Part shown: one piece after another, positions 51,818 to 57,777 of the stretch
How positions within the stretch are numbered: the stretch's first letter is position 1
Layout of the letters: each line of letters opens with the position of its first letter
Assembly: GCA_903873975.1 (NCBI GenBank)
Contig: CAIQQN010000304.1
Location: 1 to 57,777, forward strand
Reading direction: 5' to 3'
DNA: 57,777 nucleotides
DNA from: an uncultured Anaerolineales bacterium
GTDB lineage: Bacteria; Chloroflexota; Anaerolineae; Anaerolineales; Villigracilaceae
Notes under the pieces: generated by a model
Told to the model about the DNA's origin: nothing
Database searches by the model: none
What the model saw: the letters and a program-made list of their open reading frames with translations, nothing else
Made by a program: the position numbers and the translations under genes

Positions 51818-52759
51818 ATGAGCGTCATTATTGCAATAGACATAGGCGGTACCCAGTTGCGGGTAGCAGTTTATCCTCGCACTGGAACAACGCCCATCAC
51901 CATCCAGCGTACCGCCACGCGTGGCTTGGAAGATGGAGTTATCGAGCGCTTGACCTCACTGATTGACGCTGCCTGGCCAAAGGAGCCGGTCGCCGCAATC
52001 TCTGTCGCCGCTCCCGGTCCGGTCAATCCGTACACTGGGGTGATTATCTCCACTCCTAATATTCCTGCCTGGACACACTATCCGCTGGCCGAATTACTCT
52101 CCAAACAATATGAAGTTCCAGCTTTTCTTGGGAATGATGCCAACCTGGCCACTCTCGGTGAATGGAAATTCGGAGCCGGACAGGGCCACCGCGATGTGCT
52201 GTATCTCACCATCAGCACCGGGATTGGAGGAGGTGTCATCAGCGGGGATATGCTCATTGAAGGTAGTCGTGGCATGGCTACAGAACTCGGGCATGTCACT
52301 GTCCTCCCCGGCGGACCGGTCTGTTCCTGCGGCGTACCTGGTCATCTGGAAGCCGTCGCCTCTGGACCAGCGATTGCAAGATACGTCAGAGAGCAGGTGG
52401 CTACTGGCCGGTCATCCATTCTCCGGCCTGGAATGGAACTCAGCGCCCGTGATGTGGCCGAAGCCGCCAATCAGGGTGACGAACTGGCAAAAGAAGCATT
52501 TGTCCGCGCCGGTGGCTTTATCGGTCAGGCAGTGGCGGAATTCTTGCATATCTTCAATCCATCCATCGTCATCTTCGGTGGTGGTGTATCTCTGAGTGGC
52601 AGGTTGATTCTTGATCCAATCGAAGAATCAATGAAACGTAACATTATGGACCGATCTTATCTGGAAGGGTTGCAGATTGCAACCGCCCTATTGGGGGATG
52701 ATGCCGGTTTGCTCGGCGCGCTTGCTCAGGCACACATTCGGCTTTCCAAAGCTGGATAA
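51818..52759 (+). CDS. ROK family sugar kinase (glucokinase type)
   Basis: A 313-residue ROK kinase, probably acting on glucose or a related hexose. ATP loop IDIGGTQLR (7-15), catalytic Asp107 in LGNDANLATLGE, GIGGGVISG, and the ROK zinc motif ELGH-x(9)-CSCGVPGHLEAVASG with Glu156, His159, Cys169 and Cys171; the last family Cys is His176 here, which may still bind zinc. Followed by the aminotransferase gene 19 bases later. The lack of an AGGAGG and the near -10 box suggest leaderless translation. Confidence 0.92.
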   Translation: MSVIIAIDIGGTQLRVAVYPRTGTTPITIQRTATRGLEDGVIERLTSLIDAAWPKEPVAAISVAAPGPVNPYTGVIISTPNIPAWTHYPLAELLSKQYEVPAFLGNDANLATLGEWKFGAGQGHRDVLYLTISTGIGGGVISGDMLIEGSRGMATELGHVTVLPGGPVCSCGVPGHLEAVASGPAIARYVREQVATGRSSILRPGMELSARDVAEAANQGDELAKEAFVRAGGFIGQAVAEFLHIFNPSIVIFGGGVSLSGRLILDPIEESMKRNIMDRSYLEGLQIATALLGDDAGLLGALAQAHIRLSKAG

Positions 52760-52778
52760 TTCATGCAAGGAGAAGTTT

Positions 52779-54101
52779 ATGGAAACTTATAAATTACCAG
52801 GCCCAAAGGCCAGGGCGCTGATCAAGCGCGATTCAGCTGTCATTTCGCCATCTTATCCGCGTGGAGTCCCGTTTGTTATGGATCATGGCAAGGGTACTGA
52901 AGTCTGGGACGTGGACGGCAACCGTTTCTTGGATTTTGCAGCCGGGATTGCCGTCGTATCCACCGGCCATAGCCATCCCAAAGTGGTCAAGGCCATTCAG
53001 GATCAGGCTGAAAAATTCATCCATATATCCTCGGATTTTTATCACGAAAAATGGATTGCCTTGGGGGAAAAGCTTGACGAAATTGCTCCTTTTGGAGAGG
53101 AGGCTCAATCATTCATGACCAACTCCGGCACCGAAGCTGTCGAGACAGCCATTAAATTGGCCCGTTACCACAGCGGTCGGACGAATTTCGTCGGCTTTAC
53201 TGGCGCCTTCCATGGGCGCACCATGGGCGCAGTGACCTTCACTGCCAGTAAGACCACCTACCACAGAGGTTTTTATCCACTGATGAATGGCGTTGTTCAT
53301 GCTCCCTTCCCGAATCCCTACCGCCCCATCCTCGAACGGCGCTCTGGTGAGGATTACGGTGAAACGGTCGTCCGTTACATCGAGGATGAGATCTTCGGTC
53401 ATATCGTCCCGCCGGATGAAGTAGCCGGCATCCTGGTTGAAACCATCCAGGGCGAAGGTGGTTACATCGTCCCGCCGCCCGGTTTCTTCCCCGCCCTGCG
53501 CGAACTGTGCGACAAACACAATATCTTGCTCATCGCCGATGAGGTCCAATCTGGGATGGGCCGCACCGGTAAATGGTGGGCCATCGAACACTTTGATGTG
53601 GAACCGGATATCATCACCGCCGCCAAGGGCATTGCTTCCGGCATGCCGCTCGGCGCCTGCATCGCCCGTGATTCCGTGATGGATTGGCCCCGTGGTTCCC
53701 ATGGCAACACCTTCGGTGGCAACCCAATTTCCTGCGCCGCAGCCCTGGCAACCATTGACCTGATTGAGAACGAATACCTGGAAAATGCTGCCACTGTTGG
53801 CCAGTACACGCACGATGCCTTGGAAGAGATCATGGCGCGTCACCCATCCATCGGCGATGTGCGCGGTATCGGCTTGATGATCGGCGTTGAATTCATTAAG
53901 GACCGCAAGAGCAAGCTCCCGGCCGAGGAACTCTGCGGCAAGGTCGTGGAACTGGCTTTCGAGCGCGGCCTGATCCTGCTCAGTTGCGGCAAGAGCGTTA
54001 TCCGCTTTGCCCCGCCGTTGAGCATTTCCAAACCTGAGGTCGACGAAGGCCTGGCGATCTTTGAAGAGGCATTAAGGCTGGCTGAAAAGGAAGTTAAGTA
54101 G
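52779..54101 (+). CDS. Class III aminotransferase (acetylornithine/4-aminobutyrate type)
   Basis: PLP enzyme of 440 residues from the ATG at 52779 (AAGGAGAAG upstream; the frame runs on to 52677 inside the ROK gene). Seen: LDFAAGIAVVSTGHSHPKVV, NSGTEAVETAIKLAR, GFTGAFHGRT, VETIQGEGGYIVPP, DEVQSGMGRTG with Asp254 contacting the PLP ring, and the Schiff-base Lys283 in AAKGIASGMPLGA. The closest remembered relatives are archaeal/Chloroflexi 'acetyl ornithine aminotransferase family' and GabT-like enzymes, so the amino donor is open. It lies in an apparent two-gene unit with the ROK kinase and ends at a perfect 13-bp hairpin. Confidence 0.9.
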   Translation: METYKLPGPKARALIKRDSAVISPSYPRGVPFVMDHGKGTEVWDVDGNRFLDFAAGIAVVSTGHSHPKVVKAIQDQAEKFIHISSDFYHEKWIALGEKLDEIAPFGEEAQSFMTNSGTEAVETAIKLARYHSGRTNFVGFTGAFHGRTMGAVTFTASKTTYHRGFYPLMNGVVHAPFPNPYRPILERRSGEDYGETVVRYIEDEIFGHIVPPDEVAGILVETIQGEGGYIVPPPGFFPALRELCDKHNILLIADEVQSGMGRTGKWWAIEHFDVEPDIITAAKGIASGMPLGACIARDSVMDWPRGSHGNTFGGNPISCAAALATIDLIENEYLENAATVGQYTHDALEEIMARHPSIGDVRGIGLMIGVEFIKDRKSKLPAEELCGKVVELAFERGLILLSCGKSVIRFAPPLSISKPEVDEGLAIFEEALRLAEKEVK

Positions 54102-54246
54102 GCAGAATTATGGATAAGACTTATATTCGCGATTTCAGTCGCTTCTTTCATGGGAGAGGTTCAGCTGAAGTTGTAACCACGATGCTTTTCGAATTTAATT
54201 TTTCCTAACCACAGCAGACAGTGTAGGATGCAAAGAACTACTCATA

Positions 54247-54276
54247 AACTCACCCCGTGTCAACACGGGGTGAGTT
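54247..54276. terminator. Perfect 13-bp terminator hairpin
   Basis: AACTCACCCCGTG (54247-54259), loop TCAA, CACGGGGTGAGTT (54264-54276). It lies between the convergent aminotransferase and Mrr-like genes and can serve both strands. The rest of 54102-54359 shows no gene. Confidence 0.8.
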
Positions 54277-54359
54277 CATTAATTAAAAACATAATCAAGC
54301 CAAATGATTTATCATCTATAATGATGAAAAAAATCCCCCTATACTATTGCTCATTCTTC

Positions 54360-55250
54360 CTAACCTAGACGGTCGGGCAAAGCAAGAAAATGAATCGGGC
54401 GAAGAGGGAATTTTGCATAACCTGCCTGGTCGATCTTTTCCAAATTTTCTACCCAGAGATCTACAAAACGCTCCAGATCAATAATTCGAATGATTGGCTC
54501 CTTTTTTTCCAGGACAAATTCTTGCGATCCATTGATTACTCCACCAAAGGAAAAATAAATCCCGACATCATTGGGCCTGAGGTCTTTGGAGAATAATTCC
54601 ACATCCTCTAAGGTCGCTACATTAGAGCATTTTGCAATATGAACAACCATTCGAGGGGGTTTTATTCCCAACGGGTCTTGCGAACAGATCATGTCGATGA
54701 GGCTGTCATCTTCTTTATAAGGGACTGTCCAAGTGATGTGGCACCCCAAGGCTTTTAGCAATGAAGAAACAATAATTCGTATGTCCTTGATATCAAGGAC
54801 TTCGAAATATTGTTTGATTTGAGCCCAGGAGAATTCTGCTGCGTTGTTGAATGGATCTGAGTCAAATTGGGCTAGCCGGTTGTTTTCCTGTGTTTTCCAC
54901 TCTTGGAATACTTGGATGGACATCTCAAAAAATTCCTTTGAGTTATTGATGCGGTGGCAGGCTTTTCGACCCGCATTTGTTATGAACCAGCGTCCATTCT
55001 TTGTTTTTTCCAGCCAACCGGCTTTAACCAAAGGGATGGTCCCAATGCGAATGATTACTTCATATCGGGGAATATAAGGTGCAAAGGGGTAACATTCTGT
55101 TTCGTATTCAGTAAAGAAGATTGCATCTTTTAAATACTTGACAATCTCCGATACATAAAGTCCTTGGGGTTCGAACCAGAGCAATTCAAATACTGTCTTA
55201 AGAATCTGGTTGATTCTCTGATCCGAAAATTCTGGCGAGATATCAGTCAT
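54360..55250 (-). CDS. Mrr-like protein (winged helix plus restriction-endonuclease-like domain)
   Basis: About 296 residues from the ATG at 55250; the frame extends upstream to 55376 but would overlap the preceding gene by 71 bases. An N-terminal winged-helix part of Mrr_N type (RINQILKTVFELLWFEPQGLYVSEIV, then KAGWLEKTKNGRWFITNAGRKA) is followed by a C-terminal part resembling the Mrr catalytic fold (VSSLLKALGCHITWTVPYKEDDSLIDMICSQDPLG, then RMVVHIAKCSNVATLEDVELFSKDLRPNDVGIYFSFGGV). The Asp of the D...QxK active site may be in LIDMI, but the QxK strand reads HIAK, so nuclease activity is doubtful. AT-rich compared with the rest of the window. Codes downstream of, and probably with, the receiver-like protein. 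Confidence 0.55.
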   Translation of the reverse strand: MTDISPEFSDQRINQILKTVFELLWFEPQGLYVSEIVKYLKDAIFFTEYETECYPFAPYIPRYEVIIRIGTIPLVKAGWLEKTKNGRWFITNAGRKACHRINNSKEFFEMSIQVFQEWKTQENNRLAQFDSDPFNNAAEFSWAQIKQYFEVLDIKDIRIIVSSLLKALGCHITWTVPYKEDDSLIDMICSQDPLGIKPPRMVVHIAKCSNVATLEDVELFSKDLRPNDVGIYFSFGGVINGSQEFVLEKKEPIIRIIDLERFVDLWVENLEKIDQAGYAKFPLRPIHFLALPDRLG

Positions 55251-55305
55251 TGAATTATACACAGCCGCGGATTGAATCTGTTTGCCTGATTCTATTTTAC
55301 CTGAT

Positions 55306-57009
55306 TCATAGATTTGCAGGGGTGTAATTCGTCTCCGGAATATGGTAAATTCGCTCATCCGGATAATATAGTTCACGGTTTACTCGTATGAAATCCCCAA
55401 TTTCAAGTCTAGGAATGGGTCGTCTCCCGCTTTCCAAAAGAAATCCTGGTGCCCAATAGTCTGTGATCAATCCATCTCTGCTCAACCTTACAAAATTATT
55501 TAGGATCATCTTCGAACTCTCCCTGCGGATTGTCCGTATATGATTGGAAGGGGCGATCGAAGAGGGTAATCGTACGATCCATTGCAGGTAGCGTTTGTCG
55601 ATCATCAGGTTTTCCAAACGCCATCCGTAAGCGAGAAAAATGTTTGGGATTTCCTCGTTTAGAAATTTTGCCAGGTCACTCGCGATCAAACAGGATTTGA
55701 GACGTGGGATAAGAAGGCATGCGTAATTTAAGTATGATAAACCTTGGGCGGGTTGGAGGCAAGATTCTCGTACATGTTCTTCTTCAAGTTCCTCATTTGA
55801 ACTCGTTTTTGCCGGTCTGTAATATTGGTTTACAGGATTGGTAGAACCTATTATATTGTCTACTTCAGGTTCTGTTTCCTGGATCATCTTCGACTTATTA
55901 GTGGCAGCAGGCATAGTGTCATGATCTGGAACAGTAAATGACCACACATCCTCCATCTCACCTCTATTCATCTCGGGTGAGGGTTCAGAATCCAGTTCTG
56001 AATCAAGGTCATGATTGCCATCCGGGAAGCCTGAATTTGATTCTTCCTCCTCTGGTTCATCTCTCTCTTCTATTGTTCTTTCGACCCCGTTTCTTCTAAA
56101 TTTCTTTGCGGGCCTTGGTTGTTTTTTGATCTGCTTTTGTGTGGTGATTTCATTTTCGAGGTCTTTTGTAACTGATTGATTAATCTCTTCCTCTTTCGTG
56201 ATGAATGCTCTTTCAGGAAGTGTGAGCGATCCCTCTGTAGAAAGTCGTGGATTTAGGATCATGGCTGTTAAATATCTGGTTTGGCTGCGCAAGATTTTAT
56301 ACGGTGTTTCTACGTTGTAGAGAATTGCGAGGATGATCCCAATTGTAAGGATCGTTCCATGTAGAAGATAAGTATTCGAGGTCAGGTGGATTTGCTTTAA
56401 TACTTCCCCCTTTTCAGATCCGTCGAAGTATTTGTGAATGATCCACGAGCAATCACTTATGTCATTTTCTGAAATCTTCTCTGTTTGAGCGAGAATACCC
56501 TCTTTGGAGAAAATGAACGCGTCCACCACATCCAATTTGGCGACGGTGCTCAATAAGATTTTCCTTAATTCATTTTTATCTATTGCCAAGGCTGGCATTA
56601 CCCCTTCAGCCGTATTATGAAATACTCCATCAATGACTTGGGTTTGCTGGAAATTGTCGGGGTTTTTGAATAATTCCAATAAATCACTTTCAATAAAAGG
56701 TTTCCTTAATAATTTCCAGGGGCGAAGATCCTCCGCTTCCTGAGGAAGATCCTTTTTTGAAATAAGGATGATTTCCGCACTTGGAAATTTATCTTTAATG
56801 ATAAAAACACTCTCCTTCACCTTTCCGAAGCCAAGGTCCATGTCCAACAACGCAAAATGAAGGGAGTGATTGTCGTAGATGAAATCAGCTAATGTCTTTA
56901 CTGTGGCGAAGGAATTTACTGTACAGGATTCGTTTCTGATGATGGATTGACTGACGAGTTCGCCAAAATCTGCAAAGGGGGTAATGATTACTACTGTTTT
57001 CTGTACCAT
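55306..57009 (-). CDS. Receiver-like / roadblock-like / IS200-transposase-like multidomain protein
   Basis: A 567-residue protein; AAGGAGG eight bases before the ATG. Residues ~5-115 look like a response-regulator receiver (VVIITPF, Asp56 in FALLDMD, ILISKK, and Lys103 in LLRKPF). Residues ~143-252 resemble the roadblock/LC7 fold (ILLSTVAKLDVVDAFIFSKEGILAQT, then LLHGTILTIGIILAILYNVETPYKILRSQTRYL). Residues ~260-420 are a charged, disordered linker (KKQPRPAKKFRR, EEEES). Residues ~425-545 match the fold of the IS200/REP-associated Y1 transposase: YACLLIPRLKSCLI, AYGWRLENLMIDKRYLQWIVRLPSS, IRTIRRESSKMILNNFVRL and DYWAPGFLLESG. The HUH metal histidines appear changed (Tyr474 and Gln476), suggesting a domesticated DNA-binding domain. 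Domain calls are by eye. Confidence 0.55.
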   Translation of the reverse strand: MVQKTVVIITPFADFGELVSQSIIRNESCTVNSFATVKTLADFIYDNHSLHFALLDMDLGFGKVKESVFIIKDKFPSAEIILISKKDLPQEAEDLRPWKLLRKPFIESDLLELFKNPDNFQQTQVIDGVFHNTAEGVMPALAIDKNELRKILLSTVAKLDVVDAFIFSKEGILAQTEKISENDISDCSWIIHKYFDGSEKGEVLKQIHLTSNTYLLHGTILTIGIILAILYNVETPYKILRSQTRYLTAMILNPRLSTEGSLTLPERAFITKEEEINQSVTKDLENEITTQKQIKKQPRPAKKFRRNGVERTIEERDEPEEEESNSGFPDGNHDLDSELDSEPSPEMNRGEMEDVWSFTVPDHDTMPAATNKSKMIQETEPEVDNIIGSTNPVNQYYRPAKTSSNEELEEEHVRESCLQPAQGLSYLNYACLLIPRLKSCLIASDLAKFLNEEIPNIFLAYGWRLENLMIDKRYLQWIVRLPSSIAPSNHIRTIRRESSKMILNNFVRLSRDGLITDYWAPGFLLESGRRPIPRLEIGDFIRVNRELYYPDERIYHIPETNYTPANL

Positions 57010-57554
57010 GATTCAAATCCTCCTTATCGGGACAACAAATTTAACCTGTGACTGAATTGCAATCTGTTTTACTGTAATCATGTTGTTTTCAAATAGTAAA
57101 TCTTCAGCGTAATTTCGAATCTTGGCTTATGTAGGATTATTCATGGTCATCGAAAATCATCTTGGTATTTTGTAACTTCCTTCCTTGACGAAAGATTAAT
57201 GCGATCACATAATATTCTTCGTTTTGGTGCCAGTTCTCTAAATTTCCTAATTCATGGACTTACGTAGTACTACTTAGTTTATTCGTCCTGATGTATTAGA
57301 AATTATACTATATTATTCTGTTTTTTTCAATACCCAAATCCATAAATCGTAGACAAATACAGTTATTTACTATATTGAATTACGTAGAATATGATGTAAA
57401 ATAAGCGTAATATTACGTAATACTTATATTATGAATTCTGTTTTTTCCTTCTCATTTTGATGTGGGCCGCCCTTAATACTGGTAAAATGATTATCTAACC
57501 ATCATCTTGCATTCGTAGTACGTGATTGTATTGTGACGGGAAGGAGTATAACCA
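57010..57554. other. AT-rich intergenic region with repeated TTACGTA motifs
   Basis: No gene is visible in these 545 bases between the divergent 567-residue protein gene and the response regulator gene. It is strongly AT-rich. TTACGTA occurs at 57260-57266, 57380-57386 and 57413-57419; the third copy lies in the palindrome ATTACGTAAT (57412-57421) and next to GTAATATTAC (57407-57416). They may be binding sites for a regulator. Confidence 0.45.
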
Positions 57555-57777
57555 ATTACCACGATCAAGCTGCTTGTCGCTGATGATCACATCCTGAGGC
57601 GACAAGGACTCATTTGTTTGCTTCGAAGCAAGCCCGAATTCGAGGTAATTGGGGAATTCTCTCAAGGCTATGAATTATTGGAGCTTCCTGGCTCTCTCTC
57701 ACCCGATGTCGTTATTACCGACCTCAACCTCCCCACCATAAATAATATCGATCCAATTAATCTCATTCATCAATGGA
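57555..57777 (+). CDS. Response regulator receiver domain, cut by window edge; apparent AUU start
   Basis: The frame runs to the end of the window, giving 74 codons of a NarL/FixJ-like receiver: IKLLVADDHILRRQGLICLLRS, then PEFEVIGEFSQG, PDVVITDLNLP with the phospho-acceptor Asp in VITDLN. A LuxR-type output domain is expected beyond the edge. No ATG, GTG or TTG lies between the in-frame TAA at 57549-57551 and the acidic DDH motif. The AUU at 57555 stands eight bases after GGGAAGGAG, so it is the most likely start. Other near-cognate codons (ACG 57561, ATC 57564, CTG 57570) are less well spaced. Confidence 0.75.
   Translation, partial: MTTIKLLVADDHILRRQGLICLLRSKPEFEVIGEFSQGYELLELPGSLSPDVVITDLNLPTINNIDPINLIHQW

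Noticed and set aside
55306-57009. Active IS200/IS605 insertion sequence
   Set aside because: The transposase-like domain is only the end of a larger protein, lacks the HUH histidines, and no flanking palindromic ends or TnpB gene are seen.

Overview
The window (57,777 bases) reads as a chromosomal segment of an anaerobic or fermentative bacterium of the Chloroflexota, most like the Anaerolineae. This is inferred from family resemblances: a Chloroflexus-type LDH-like malate dehydrogenase, a single-chain iron-sulfur L-serine dehydratase, a family 5 uracil-DNA glycosylase, non-pyrrolysine MttB-type methyltransferases, Opp/Dpp importers with extra Asp/Gly loops, and a receiver / IS200-like protein that I associate from memory with Anaerolineae. 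There are no rRNA or tRNA genes, no CRISPR array and no intact insertion sequence. Most of the window is gene dense and GC-rich; roughly the last 3.5 kb are clearly more AT-rich.

Layout. 1-8 kb: the end of a SAM methyltransferase gene and mgsA, then on the minus strand gltA-mdh, trxB and an L-serine dehydratase, followed by a decayed YdeI-like pseudogene, a lipoprotein and a LysE exporter. 8-22.8 kb: a continuous 14.7-kb minus-strand block that is the most interesting part. In transcription order it encodes a corrinoid protein, two MttB-like methyltransferases, a perfect 15-bp hairpin, a complete oligopeptide-type ABC importer (binding lipoprotein, two permeases, two ATPases), a cytoplasmic S9 peptidase, a third MttB-like methyltransferase, an M20 amidohydrolase and a methyltetrahydrofolate methyltransferase. 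Together they look like an import, hydrolyse and demethylate route that passes methyl groups to tetrahydrofolate. 22.9-30.1 kb: ndk, a large TPR protein with three 297-bp internal repeats, pyrimidine-nucleoside phosphorylase, an S51-like protein with a CysRS-like tail, and UDGb.

30.1-34 kb: a patatin-like lipase and the ruvB-spoU-queA operon. 34-43.1 kb: a plus-strand glycan cluster (VOC protein, GH1, small-molecule transporter, flippase fused to an extracytoplasmic domain, alpha/beta hydrolase, GH38 alpha-mannosidase). 43.2-54.1 kb: a SdpI-like gene cut by a stop codon, acyl-CoA dehydrogenase, a single-domain response regulator, upp, an M50-like protease, the glycolytic set yvcK-gapA-pgk-tpiA, a ROK kinase and a class III aminotransferase. 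54.3-57.8 kb: an Mrr-like protein, a 567-residue protein joining receiver-like, roadblock-like and IS200-transposase-like parts, and the start of a response regulator gene that seems to begin at AUU.

Expression signals. Several monocistronic or first genes (ruvB, the VOC gene, UDGb, acyl-CoA dehydrogenase, yvcK, the ROK kinase) have a good -10 box only 6-7 bases before the start codon and no Shine-Dalgarno sequence, which points to leaderless mRNAs. Most other genes have clear AGGAGG-type sites, and these were used to correct many starts. All functional calls are from motifs and remembered family alignments; no database search was run.
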